From Dokdonella sp. (lineage in GTDB: Bacteria > Pseudomonadota > Gammaproteobacteria > Xanthomonadales > Rhodanobacteraceae): 64,000 bases of DNA. The notes under the pieces were generated by a model. It did not search any database. It had not been told where the DNA came from and worked only from the letters and a program-made list of their open reading frames with translations. Positions within the stretch are counted from its first letter, which is position 1, and each line of letters starts with the position of its first letter. Positions 21,501 through 29,509 of this stretch are shown here, piece after piece. Where the stretch lies: positions 558,001 to 622,000 of the forward strand of contig NZ_JAGIAG010000002.1 of assembly GCF_017744955.1 (NCBI RefSeq), written 5' to 3'. A program made the position numbers and the translations under genes.

Positions 21501-24398
21501 GCCGCCGGATGGCATCACGCAATCCGCCGCGACGTCGGCGTCGTCCACCATGTAGGTCACGGTGTAGGTCCAGGTCTCCGAACCCTGCGCGCCGATGCGC
21601 TCGCCGGTCACGATCGTGCCGCCGGCCGGAGGCGTGAACACGCCCGGCACGCCGTCCTGTACCTCGCCGCTCGGCGAGGCATAGGCCGGCGTCGTCACCG
21701 CGGTGACCGCGGCGCCGTTGAACGTCAGCGTATCGGCCAGATCGTAGGTGCCGACGCTGCCGCCCGCGTTGTGCACGGTGACCATGTAGGTCAGCGAGTA
21801 CTGGTTCGGCACACCAGTCGGCGTCGGCGTACCGGCCGACTTCACGATGGACACCATCGGCGCGGTCGGCACGACCACGCACTGCCCGCCCGCCGGCGGA
21901 CACGCCGGCGGCGTCGTGCCGGTCTCGTAGGCGACGTTGCCGATCTGCGTCACGCCGGCCGGGATCGGATCGACCACCTGCACCACGACGGTGAGCGTCA
22001 GCGAGCCGTTCGCCGGCACGGTCAGGCCCGCCCAGGTCACGACGCCGGCGGCGGCGCCACCGCCGTTGTCGGCGGACACGAACGTGACGTTCGGGTCCAG
22101 CGTGTCCGTGACGCCGTAGTTCAGGGCCGGCGTGCCACCGCTGTTGGTCAGCGTGATCGTGTAGGTCAGCTGCTCGCCTGCTTCGGCGAGGCCGGCCAGA
22201 CGGCCGCTCTCCCCACTCAGGGTCTTGACCAGCGTGACGTTCGCCGGCGTGAGCACCGGTGTCACCTCGTCGCAATCGTTCGGTGCGACCGCGCAGTCGA
22301 CTTCGCCCGGAATGGCGACGGTATTGGTGATCGCGGCGCCGGTGAGCGTCGCGCCCACCTGGACCGTGAAGCTCAGGTCAGCGCTGGCGCCGGCCGCGAC
22401 GTTGAACGCCGAGGTGTTGCCGCACGAGGATCCGGCTGTGGCGGCGGCGCAGGTGAAGCTGTCGCCGCCCGTGTGGGTGGTCTCGGCCGGTACGGTTTCG
22501 ACCACGTCGCCGGCGAACAGGGTTGCCACGGCGCCGCCGGAATTGGTGATCGTGATGGTGTAGGTCAGCAGGTCGCCGGGCGACACGGCGGCCGGCGGCA
22601 CGTACGGAGCGCCATTCACGGCGGTCAGGGTCTTCGCGACCGACAGCGCGGGATCCGACTGCGCCGGGAAGACGCAGGAGGCGAGATCGCGGGACGCGTT
22701 CGCCGTGGTGTCGGCCAGATGGACGATGACGCCCGTCGTCGGGTCGTATTGGTAGTAGGCGCTCGGCGAGGGCGCGTTGTTGGCGAGAATCAGCGTGCCG
22801 TCGCCGGCGAAGGCGATGCCGGCCCAGCCGATCGTGCTCGGCGAACCGCCGAGCAGCGGGCGCGTCTGGCGCACCGCCGGGAACGGCGAGCTGCCGCTCA
22901 GGTCGAGGTGGTAGAGATCCTGGCCGACCGCCAGCCAGGCCCTGCCGCTGCCGTCGAATGCGATGTCTCCGGAGCCGACGTCGGTCGGCGCATGGTCGTA
23001 GTTCACCACACCGATCGAGGTCGCGGTGTAGCCGAAGGTCGAGGACGACTCCACCTTCCACACCTCCGGGTTCGACCCGGTACCCAGCAGGTAGCCGGTG
23101 CCGCCCGCGTTGAATCCGCCGCGCGGGAAATCGGGCGAAACGAAGGGGCCGAACGCCACGTACCAGCCGCCGTTGGCGGAGTCGTAGGCCCACAGGGTGG
23201 ACTGGGTGCCGCTCGACCGCTGGATCATCAGCAGGCGGTTGCGCAGCGGATCGAGCATGAGCGCATTGAGGTTGCCGGACACCGTGGCCGGAAGCAGCGG
23301 CAGCAGCGCGTCGGACGTCGTGCCTGGCGTGTAGCCGTAGATGTTGACGCCGTTGACGAGGTTGAAGACCTGCGCCGGGTCGCCGGCTGCCGGACAGAAC
23401 GGAAACGCCGGCGGCGCGCTGGAAGCCCACGAAACTGCGGCGGAATCGGTGACACGGGCGGTGCTCGGCGCGACGATCATCAGCGTCTGAGCATGGCTGT
23501 CGGCGGTAGCGATGCCGCCCGCAGTCTTCGGAACGGAGACGATGTTTCCGGAGATACCCGAGCCCGCGGCGGAGACCGTGACGGTTGCCGAGCCCGCCGC
23601 GGTGACCCCGGTGAGATCGATATAGATGTTCTGCCCGTCGGTGACCGCCGAGGTGTCGATCGCCGTACCGCTGGCATCGGTCAGCGTATAGCCGCCCGTC
23701 ACCGAAACGCTGGCGATCGGCTGGTTGGTGCTGACCGTGAACGGGCCGACCAAGGTGCCCGCGACAGGCGTGCCGCCTGGAGCCACGATCGTGGCCGTAC
23801 TCTGAAGTTCGGCAGGGGTCATGCCGCTGCTGGCGTTCGCTCCATTGACGAGGTACCAGTAGGCGGTCTCCGAGTCCGGAGTCGACCAGCTCCAGGAAGC
23901 GTCGAAGGTCAGGTCGGTGTAACGCCAGATCGCGTACTGAGCCGCCTCGATGGCGTCATTCGCCGAGATCCCCGGAACACCGGCAGCGGTACCGAAGTCG
24001 GACAGACTCAGGTAGGGATAGCTGTGCGCCAGCACCCAGAGCACCTTTGCCTGGATCGCGGCATTGGTGAAGTAGTTGCTGCCCAGGTACGACGGCGGCG
24101 CCTCGACCGTCGCCGTCCGAAAGGTCCCTGCGGGGATGTCGTGCTCGATGCAGTAGCCCCAATAGTCCGGGGTGCCGAGATTGCCGATGTCGGGCGGCGT
24201 GCTGGCGAAGATGCCTTCCAAGCCGGTCCCGCCGTAGCCCTGCATCTTGTTTGCGACATAGACCGAGTCACCCACGCCGGGCTCAGCTGCAGAAGCCGCG
24301 CTCGACGGCAACCATGATGCGACCGCCATCGTCACTAGGACCCAAGCGGCGGCAGCCGAGGCCAGCCGCTTACGCCAACGCAACACAGCAGTGTTCAT
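18501..24398 (-). CDS. Giant surface protein: thioester domain, DUF11 repeats, IPTL-CTERM-like tail
   Basis: The 1965-residue product has a signal peptide (residues 1-38). Residues about 45-190 look like the Cys-Gln thioester (TQXA/TED) domain: Cys83 in GYCIEHD and Gln154 in EAAQYAIWRYTD. In Gram-positive adhesins this pair forms an internal thioester that bonds covalently to host ligands. Residues about 330-620 resemble a beta-propeller. Ten DUF11/conserved repeats of about 110 residues follow, each opening like VSIVKSAG and containing LTYTITLTNSGG and DNGG blocks. The tail VPAVHNWA plus a hydrophobic helix and WRSWRQAGK fits a degenerate IPTLxxWG-CTERM sorting signal. The ATG at 24398 is nine bases after AAGGGG. 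Ligand and anchoring are inferred. Confidence 0.8.
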   Translation of the reverse strand: MNTAVLRWRKRLASAAAAWVLVTMAVASWLPSSAASAAEPGVGDSVYVANKMQGYGGTGLEGIFASTPPDIGNLGTPDYWGYCIEHDIPAGTFRTATVEAPPSYLGSNYFTNAAIQAKVLWVLAHSYPYLSLSDFGTAAGVPGISANDAIEAAQYAIWRYTDLTFDASWSWSTPDSETAYWYLVNGANASSGMTPAELQSTATIVAPGGTPVAGTLVGPFTVSTNQPIASVSVTGGYTLTDASGTAIDTSAVTDGQNIYIDLTGVTAAGSATVTVSAAGSGISGNIVSVPKTAGGIATADSHAQTLMIVAPSTARVTDSAAVSWASSAPPAFPFCPAAGDPAQVFNLVNGVNIYGYTPGTTSDALLPLLPATVSGNLNALMLDPLRNRLLMIQRSSGTQSTLWAYDSANGGWYVAFGPFVSPDFPRGGFNAGGTGYLLGTGSNPEVWKVESSSTFGYTATSIGVVNYDHAPTDVGSGDIAFDGSGRAWLAVGQDLYHLDLSGSSPFPAVRQTRPLLGGSPSTIGWAGIAFAGDGTLILANNAPSPSAYYQYDPTTGVIVHLADTTANASRDLASCVFPAQSDPALSVAKTLTAVNGAPYVPPAAVSPGDLLTYTITITNSGGAVATLFAGDVVETVPAETTHTGGDSFTCAAATAGSSCGNTSAFNVAAGASADLSFTVQVGATLTGAAITNTVAIPGEVDCAVAPNDCDEVTPVLTPANVTLVKTLSGESGRLAGLAEAGEQLTYTITLTNSGGTPALNYGVTDTLDPNVTFVSADNGGGAAAGVVTWAGLTVPANGSLTLTVVVQVVDPIPAGVTQIGNVAYETGTTPPACPPAGGQCVVVPTAPMVSIVKSAGTPTPTGVPNQYSLTYMVTVHNAGGSVGTYDLADTLTFNGAAVTAVTTPAYASPSGEVQDGVPGVFTPPAGGTIVTGERIGAQGSETWTYTVTYMVDDADVAADCVMPSGGLRNHALLGGASAGPPAADTCTGAPSVSIVKTAAAPVPTGTPNQFALTYTVEVANTGTLPGAYDLADALTFNGATVDAISAPAYTSSTDTQDGTLGAFTAPTGGTIVSGESISAGGTETWTYTVTYTVTDAATAQDCADPSGGLRNRAQLGGSLAGESTTCTGAPAVVIGKSAGAPMPTGNPNEYRLTYLVNVQNDGSLPGTYDLADTFTFGGVTVVSVGAVQHGGSDPLATTLGTLTATGGTIVTGETIAAGASESYTYTVTFTIDDVNGVGLCAGGGGLRNQAELGGSSSGQVGTCSDVPDIAVIKTATGPVPTGTANQYAITYTVAVSNIGAAGGSYDLSDAFAFAGATVDAVSAVAHAGPDPLVTTLGSLGTSGGSIVTAETIAAAGSESYTYTVTFTLTDADLADDCANPNGGLRNTAALGGSAAGDARTCTGTPLLAIAKALTGESGSAAGVAEAGEQLTYTITLSNSGSSDAVGQGITDRLDPNVTFVSADNGGTLVGGNVQWTGLSVPAGGNLTLTVTVRVVDPIPAGVTAIGNVAYDPTIGPPTDCSVTPLPPNCTSTPTPSVVAIVKALAGESGALPGVAEPGEQLTYTITLSNAGGSDATGYGVTDALDPNTGFVSADNGGMHTAGVVTWSGLTVPANGSLVLTVIVQVADPLPAGVTQVANVAYQTGTTPPACPPAGDQCVVVPTAGAVTIAKSVSDADGNGLAEPGEQLTYAIVLTNTGGSDATHYGVTDPLDTNTAFVSADNGGTFAAGMVSWSGLTVPANGTLTLTVVVRVVDPVPPGVTQIGNVAYQTGTTPPDCEATPRPANCTSIEVPPATGTPQLLITKTADTATLQPGGAVVYTITVRNVGNADASGAMISDPIPAGIDAFAWTCAASGVACPNASGSGAIAETVATFPVGATLVYTVTATLSADPPQTVVNTATVTPSGIATCAPAGTQPPCPATVIGTVTPTQTQPPLPVPAVHNWAQLLIALSLFGLAWRSWRQAGK
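18990..22670. repeat. Tandem coding repeats of the DUF11 domains
   Basis: Ten DUF11 domains are encoded by DNA that repeats with strong identity. Blocks such as GTGTAGGTCAGCTGCTCGCC and CCGCCGTTGTCGGC recur at about 300-380 bp intervals. Two sub-types alternate, one around SGESG and one around PVPTGTPNQ, which suggests block duplication. Confidence 0.7.
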
Positions 24399-24421
24399 AA
24401 CGATCATCCCCTTAGATGCTG

Positions 24422-24447
24422 TAGCAAACAGAAATAGCAAGCAGAAA
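24422..24447. repeat. Two adjacent 13-bp direct repeats upstream of the thioester protein
   Basis: TAGCAAACAGAAA (24422-24434) is followed immediately by TAGCAAGCAGAAA (24435-24447), 12 of 13 identical. They lie 24 bp upstream of the start codon at 24398, in the likely 5' leader or promoter. AT content is well above the surroundings. A regulator-binding or slippage site is possible. Confidence 0.55.
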
Positions 24448-25072
24448 GACAGAAACGGAGCCGGAGTGCCTTGTTCGACCCGTTGCTCCTCGTCGCACGA
24501 CGTGCAGCAACGGATAGACATGGAGCGGTTGCCGCGCCCGTGCCGCAGACGCGTAAACAGCGGGGCCGCCTGAGTGGTGTCTCTCATGCAGAGGCCCGGC
24601 GTAAAAAAAAGTCACGACGCCATCGTCGACGCCGTTGCCGCGCGTCCGGCAGGCGTTGACGAACGACGCATCGATCGAAAGGTCAAGGCGACACCGCTCG
24701 TGCCTGCTCCTCGCTGGCGCCCCTAACTCGCAAAAGAGCGACGAATCCGGACATGGTTCTCATCGCGCGCCGTCGATCGCGGGAGCAGGGTGGCGAGGCC
24801 GCAGGTCGAGAACGCCTGTGGAGCCGCGACGGAGGAGGGGGATGGAGCGGAGTTTCGAGATCCGGGTGGGCTGATTGGACGGATGCGAAAATGTCAGCTG
24901 ACACGAGGAGCTCTCGCGTCGTTGTCCTGCGCGGAAAATGTCCTGTGGGTGGACAATGTGGACAATGGGCACACGCCACTTGGCGTTGTGACGCGGCTTC
25001 GCGTCGTGCGGCCGTGGTCCTGCGGGCATGGCATACGGCTTGCTGTCTTTAGCCAGGCGGTTGGGGGAAAGG
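24448..25072. other. Intergenic region between divergent genes, with palindrome and repeats
   Basis: About 625 bp between the divergent thioester-protein and NERD-helicase genes. No frame looks like a protein. The right part has a perfect 12-bp palindrome (24892-24903), then a segment with AATGTCC and GGACAAT half-sites and two copies of TGGACAATG (about 24952-24969). These are candidates for control of the helicase gene. Confidence 0.45.
24892..24903. promoter_or_regulatory. Perfect 12-bp palindrome upstream of the NERD-helicase gene
   Basis: TGTCAGCTGACA reads the same on both strands. It lies 170 bp before the start at 25073. A second symmetric arrangement, AATGTCC-N7-GGACAAT, follows near 24937-24957 and shares the TGTC half-site, so both may bind one dimeric regulator. 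Function is inferred from symmetry only. Confidence 0.35.
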
Positions 25073-26944
25073 ATGGCCACACTGATTCCAGCACGGAGCA
25101 CGTGCCAGTCGAGAATGACGAACGGGGAGCGCCGCTTCGCGCAGCGGCTCGAAGAGAAGCTCGAAGACGACTATCTCGTCTGGTACGACGTGCCCGTGGG
25201 CGCGAAGCAGCGCCGCCCTGATTTCGTCGTGCTGCACCCGCGTCGCGGACTGCTGGTTCTCGAGATCAAGGACTGGAGGCTCGAGACGCTGCACGATCTC
25301 GACAAGTACACCGCACAGTTGCGCACCGAGCGAGGGCTGGTCAAGCAGATCAATCCGCTGTTGCAGGCCCGCGACATCCTCTTGGAGTTGGTCGACACGC
25401 TGAAGCGCGACCCGGCCCTGGTTCATCCCGCTGACCACGCCCATGCCGGCAAGCTGGTTCTGCCGTGGGGCCATGGTGTCGTGCTGACACACATCACCCG
25501 CGCGCAGTTCGATCAGCACGAACTGGGGAACGTCCTGGCGCCGCACCTCGTCATCTGCCAGGACGAAATGACGGAAGGCGCCGAGGTCGAAGCGTTCCAG
25601 CAACGGCTGTGGGGCATGTTCATCTACACCTTCGGCCACGTGATGACGCTGCCGCAGATCGAGCGTGTGCGCTGGCATGTCTTTCCGGAGATCCGCGTCC
25701 AATCTCCCGTGCAACCCGATTTACTGGAAATGCCGGCGAGTTCTTCGAAGGTCATCGCCATCCCCGATCTCGTGCGCGTGATGGATCTTCAACAGGAGCA
25801 GTTGGCTCGCTCTCTCGGCGACGGGCACCGCGTCATTCACGGCGTCGCCGGTTCCGGCAAGACGATGATCCTCGGCTATCGCTGCGTGCAGCTCGCCCGG
25901 ACGCTGGAGAAACCGATTCTCGTGCTGTGCTTCAACCGCACTTTGGCCGCTCGGCTCGCCCAGGTGATCGGTGCGCAATCCTTGAAAGCCCGCGTCGATG
26001 TCCGATCGTTCCATGTCTGGTGCAAGGAAATGCTCCGCACGTACCACGTTGCGGAACCGAAGAACGCCAGGAATGCGGAGGCTTTCTTCGCGGCGCAGGT
26101 GCAGGCGGTCATCGACGGAGTGGAGCGGGGTGCGATTCCGCGTGCGCAGTACGGCGCTGTTCTGATCGACGAAGGCCATGACTTCGAACCGGAATGGCTG
26201 AAGCTCGTTGCGCAGATGGTCGATCCGGAAACGAACTCGCTGCTCCTGCTCTATGACGACGCACAGGCGATCTACGCGAAGCCGGAACGCCGCAAGGTCA
26301 GTTTCGCCAGCCTAGGGATCAAGGCGGTTGGGCGAACGACGATTCTCAAGCTCAACTATCGCAATACCTGGGAAGTGCTCGCGGTCGCCAAGGCGTTCGC
26401 AGGTGAGCAGTTCGATGGCGACGCGGCCGACGACGACACGCCGATGCTCATCGCGCCGGAAAGCATCGGGCGACATGGGCCGCGCCCACAGCTTCTTCGA
26501 TACGAATCGCGCTCAGCCGAAGCCGATGCGATCGCAGCACAGATCGACGACGCCCGGAACGACGGTTGCGACTTGAACCAGATCGCCGTGATCTGGCGGC
26601 ATTGGAACCAAGCGGAAGTCATCTCACGCGCGTTGACGCGGAGAGGGGTTCCCTTCGTCTGGGCCAAGGACAGCGGCAGCAAGGATCGACTGTTCGAGGG
26701 GGAGTCTTCGGTGAAGCTCGTTTCGATGCATTCGAGCAAAGGGCTGGAGTTCGAGCGGGTGTTCATCCCGGCTGTCGATACGATGCCTGAAAAGGAAACT
26801 GACTCGACAGCGGAAGCGAAGCTGCTCTATGTGGCGATGACGCGGGCGACCGATCGGCTCGTCATGACTTGTGCGGGGGTATCCAGTTTTTGCGGGCAGA
26901 TCGAGCGTGGGCTCGTATCCTTAGATGAAAGGGACGTCGCTTAG
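25073..26944 (+). CDS. NERD nuclease domain fused to a UvrD/Rep-type helicase
   Basis: The 623-residue product starts with a NERD domain (about residues 15-130) holding RRPDFVVLHP and LLVLEIKDW; Asp50, Glu64 and Lys66 fit a PD-(D/E)xK-type nuclease core. The helicase part has Walker A GVAGSGKT at 257-264, Walker B VLIDEGHDF, motif III/IV LKLNYRNT, motif V HSSKGLEFERVFIP and motif VI LLYVAMTRATDRL. The ATG at 25073 follows GGGGGAAAGG. NERD-helicase proteins occur in DNA processing and as parts of anti-phage systems; here no partner gene is seen next to it. Both neighbours point away or have their own promoter regions. Function in repair or defence is inferred. Confidence 0.85.
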   Translation: MATLIPARSTCQSRMTNGERRFAQRLEEKLEDDYLVWYDVPVGAKQRRPDFVVLHPRRGLLVLEIKDWRLETLHDLDKYTAQLRTERGLVKQINPLLQARDILLELVDTLKRDPALVHPADHAHAGKLVLPWGHGVVLTHITRAQFDQHELGNVLAPHLVICQDEMTEGAEVEAFQQRLWGMFIYTFGHVMTLPQIERVRWHVFPEIRVQSPVQPDLLEMPASSSKVIAIPDLVRVMDLQQEQLARSLGDGHRVIHGVAGSGKTMILGYRCVQLARTLEKPILVLCFNRTLAARLAQVIGAQSLKARVDVRSFHVWCKEMLRTYHVAEPKNARNAEAFFAAQVQAVIDGVERGAIPRAQYGAVLIDEGHDFEPEWLKLVAQMVDPETNSLLLLYDDAQAIYAKPERRKVSFASLGIKAVGRTTILKLNYRNTWEVLAVAKAFAGEQFDGDAADDDTPMLIAPESIGRHGPRPQLLRYESRSAEADAIAAQIDDARNDGCDLNQIAVIWRHWNQAEVISRALTRRGVPFVWAKDSGSKDRLFEGESSVKLVSMHSSKGLEFERVFIPAVDTMPEKETDSTAEAKLLYVAMTRATDRLVMTCAGVSSFCGQIERGLVSLDERDVA

Positions 26945-27025
26945 GTGTGTGTCTGGTCTCGGCCAGGAGCGAACATTCAATGGAATGCCAAGCCGCGTTG
27001 TTCGCTCACAAAAAGCGGCGACCCC

Positions 27026-27398
27026 TCATCGGCCTTGGCGATTGTCGCCGCATTGCACTGGCCGCAGTTGCTCCTCCAGCGAGCGCGTCCATTTACCGAC
27101 GAAATCGCCGGTGTGGCGCGTGGACTTGTTCTCGATGAGCATCACCAGGCATCCATCGGGAGCGCTCGGGTTGTGGAGCGCGCCCTTGGGCACGACGAAC
27201 AAGTCGCCTTCGGCCAAGGTCACCGAGCGCGCTTCCAGGTCGATGCGCAGGCTGCCTTGCATCACCAGAAACAACTCGTCCCCGTGCTCGTGGCTGTGCC
27301 ATCCGAGCGTGCCCTGGAGGCGGGCGACCTTGACGTAGTGCTCGTCGACTTCGGCGATGGCGCGCGGCGATGGCGCGTGGAGAGAGGACGTTATCCAT
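27026..27398 (-). pseudogene. Cupin-domain gene frameshifted by a 13-bp tandem duplication
   Basis: Starting at 27398 the frame reads MDNVLSPRAIA and then runs into nonsense-like arginine-rich sequence. Shifting one frame after a duplicated 13-mer gives EVDEHYVKVARLQGTLGWHS, EHGDELFLVMQGSLRIDL and LAEGDLFVVPKGALHNPSAP, a typical small cupin with metal-binding His/Glu. Deleting one 13-bp copy (27353-27365 or 27366-27378) restores a single frame of about 120 codons. Its start codon overlaps the stop of the CPBP protease gene (ATGGATAA), so the two were translationally coupled. The shifted half lacks an ATG or GTG before the TTG near 27274. Either a recent inactivation or a reversible switch; sequencing error is also possible. 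Confidence 0.75.
27353..27378. repeat. 13-bp tandem duplication inside the cupin gene
   Basis: GGCGATGGCGCGC (27353-27365) is followed directly by GGCGATGGCGCGT (27366-27378), with 12 of 13 bases identical. Thirteen is not a multiple of three, so the extra copy shifts the reading frame of the cupin gene. Confidence 0.85.
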
Positions 27399-28302
27399 GT
27401 TGGACGGCTTCAGGAGGCGGCGTGGAACCGTCGGCGGTCGGTGTCGAGGGCGTGACGAGCCGCTGCTTCGCCCGCGCCCAACGGAATAGAACCACCAAGG
27501 TCGTCGAGAGCAGCACGAGCGTGACCAGCGAGTCCTCTGGGCCGAAGATGCCGCCGGTCAGCCAGTCGGGGGCGCGGTATTCGCCAGCGAGCGGCGCCAT
27601 CTTGCGCCAGTCCTCGAGGCCGGACAGGGGCAGGCCGGACAGCAGAATCGTGAAGTTCCACGCGGCGTGGTTCGCGGTCGAGACCCACAGGTTGCGCGAG
27701 TGCACGTACACCATCGTCCATAGCGCGCCGGTCAGCACGCACGAGACCATCGTCGTGACCACCACCGGCACGGTGTCGTGGCCGTCGAGGTTGCCCAGGT
27801 GCATGAGCGCGAAGATCCCCGACGACACCCACAGCGCCGGCACCGTGCCCCAGCCGGTCTCCAGGATGCGGAACAGGATGCCGCGGTAGACGAGTTCCTC
27901 CATCAGCGCGGCGATGACGATCACGCAGGCGACGCCCCACAGGTCCGACTGCAGGCCGCGCCAAGCAGTCGCCACGTATGCACCGCCCGCGAAGAGCAGG
28001 GCCATCGCGAACCCGATCAAAAGCGCACCGGAAAGCCCCCCCACGGCGATGTCGAGCGGCTTCAGGCTTAGCTCGGTGACCGCTCGCTTCTCGATGAGGC
28101 GGACGTAGGCCCAATAGCCCAGGACGATGAAGCAGAAGATGCCGGTGCGCCGCACCAGGCTGGTTGCCGCGTCGCCGGTGTGGAAAAGGTGCTGGATCGC
28201 CGGCAGCAGTAGCAGCCGGAACGACTGCATGGCGGCGAAGAAGGCGGCGTAGGCCAATAGAAGTCGCGGGGCGACCTTTCGGATGGTCGGGAAGACGTGC
28301 AT
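27391..28302 (-). CDS. CPBP family intramembrane glutamic endopeptidase
   Basis: The 303-residue protein has about eight hydrophobic segments and the three CPBP (CAAX protease/Abi) motifs: EELVYRG with Glu135, Glu136 and Arg140; FALMH with Phe164 and His168; and NHAAWN further on. These residues form the membrane-embedded active site of Rce1-like proteases. Bacterial members process peptides or bacteriocins, or act in signalling; the substrate here is unknown. The start at 28302 has AGGAG upstream. It is divergent from a LysR gene across a 133-bp region with repeated GCATGAA sites. Its stop overlaps the start of the broken cupin gene. Confidence 0.85.
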   Translation of the reverse strand: MHVFPTIRKVAPRLLLAYAAFFAAMQSFRLLLLPAIQHLFHTGDAATSLVRRTGIFCFIVLGYWAYVRLIEKRAVTELSLKPLDIAVGGLSGALLIGFAMALLFAGGAYVATAWRGLQSDLWGVACVIVIAALMEELVYRGILFRILETGWGTVPALWVSSGIFALMHLGNLDGHDTVPVVVTTMVSCVLTGALWTMVYVHSRNLWVSTANHAAWNFTILLSGLPLSGLEDWRKMAPLAGEYRAPDWLTGGIFGPEDSLVTLVLLSTTLVVLFRWARAKQRLVTPSTPTADGSTPPPEAVQHG

Positions 28303-28373
28303 CGAAAAGCTCCTGCGAGGGACGTCGACGACAAGGGTTCGTCGTAGGTTGCAAAGCTATGCCAACGAAACTT

Positions 28374-28421
28374 GCATGAAAATCCACAAACCCGCATGAA
28401 GTGCATGCACAATTGCATGAA
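28374..28421. promoter_or_regulatory. Three GCATGAA direct repeats with helical spacing
   Basis: GCATGAA occurs at 28374-28380, 28394-28400 and 28415-28421, 20 and 21 bp apart, i.e. two helical turns on one face of the DNA. A perfect palindrome GTGCATGCAC sits between the second and third copies (28401-28410). The array lies just upstream of the LysR gene and in front of the divergent CPBP gene, the usual place for LysR-type binding sites. Confidence 0.6.
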
Positions 28422-28435
28422 CTGGAGCACGCAAG

Positions 28436-29323
28436 ATGCGATCCCGAATGGAATGGAGCGACCTGCGCCTGTTTCTCGCGATCGCCCGCGAAGGCACCTT
28501 GGTCGCCGCGGCGCGGACTCTCGCGCTCACACAGCCCACCATGGGCCGGCGCCTGCGCGAGCTCGAGGAAGCGGTTGGACACCCGCTGTTCCAGCGCACA
28601 CGAGGGGGCTTCGTACTGACCGACGACGGCACCACCCTACTGGGCCATGCCGAACGCATGGAGGAGGAAGCGCTGGCGATCGAACGGCGGCTCGCCGGAC
28701 AGGCGCAGCAGCTCGAAGGGACATTGCGGATCACCTCGTCGGATTGGTTCGGCGCGCATGTTCTTGCGCCGGTGCTCGCTGATTTCTCCGTCCTGCATCC
28801 GCGCGTCGCGATCGAGCTGCTGACCGACGCACGTTTCCTGGACCTCTCCCGCCGCGAGGCCGACGTGGCGTTCCGGATCCGGCCGTTCGACGACACCGAC
28901 GTCGTCTCGCGCAAGTTGCTGCGCATGCGTTACGGCGTGTACCTGCGCCGAGGACTCGAGCGACCGGTCGTCGGCGATGGTGCGGGCAGTGCGCTGATCG
29001 CGCTGGACGCGGCGTTTGCGGGCACGCCCGATGACAGCTGGTTGCAAGCGATGTTGCCCAGGGCGCACGTGACGTTCCGCAGCAACAGCCGCGACGTGCA
29101 GGCACGGATGTGCGCGCTGGGGCTCGGCGTCGCGGTGCTGCCGATCCCGCTCGGCGACAGTACCGACGGCATCGAACGCATCGACCTCGGCGCAGAGCCG
29201 CCGGGCCGCGACACCTGGATCGGCTATCACCGAGACCTGCGTCGGCTGGCGCGGTTGCGGGCGTTGCTGGATCTGGTAATTGAACGATTGGCCGGGCCGT
29301 CGCGAGAGGGAATCGAGACGTAG
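28436..29323 (+). CDS. LysR-type transcriptional regulator
   Basis: The 295-residue product has an N-terminal winged helix-turn-helix (residues about 5-64: LRLFLAIAREGTLVAAARTLALTQPTMGRRLRELEE) and a periplasmic-binding-like co-inducer domain after residue 90. ATG at 28436 is nine bases after GGAG. It is divergent from the CPBP/cupin operon, the classic arrangement of a LysR regulator and its target, with candidate binding sites between. The C-terminal domain gives no hint of the inducer. Confidence 0.88.
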   Translation: MRSRMEWSDLRLFLAIAREGTLVAAARTLALTQPTMGRRLRELEEAVGHPLFQRTRGGFVLTDDGTTLLGHAERMEEEALAIERRLAGQAQQLEGTLRITSSDWFGAHVLAPVLADFSVLHPRVAIELLTDARFLDLSRREADVAFRIRPFDDTDVVSRKLLRMRYGVYLRRGLERPVVGDGAGSALIALDAAFAGTPDDSWLQAMLPRAHVTFRSNSRDVQARMCALGLGVAVLPIPLGDSTDGIERIDLGAEPPGRDTWIGYHRDLRRLARLRALLDLVIERLAGPSREGIET

Positions 29324-29403
29324 CTCGTCAAGCGAGATGCAGACGTCGATGGCGACATTGGGTCGTTTGCGGACGTTAGGGTAAGAAGTCCGCCCGAAAC
29401 GCC

Positions 29404-29428
29404 GAAGCCCGGCACAAGGCCGGGCTTC
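29404..29428 (+). terminator. Terminator after the LysR gene
   Basis: GAAGCCCGGC (29404-29413) and GCCGGGCTTC (29419-29428) form a perfect 10-bp stem with an ACAAG loop. It lies 81 bp after the LysR stop and 82 bp from the stop of the convergent SRPBCC gene. The T-run after it is weak. Confidence 0.65.
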
Positions 29429-29509
29429 ATCGAAACATTGTCGCTAGGGTGGCTTACGCCAAGGCCGTCGCACCGACCTTGTTATCCTCCGGATTCGCCG
29501 CGAAGGTAG

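Noticed and set aside
18408-24317. Plus-strand open frame of nearly 2000 codons opposite the thioester protein
   Set aside because: It mirrors the DUF11 coding repeats and is compositionally biased to Arg/Gly/Val/His; codon-position GC supports the minus-strand gene.
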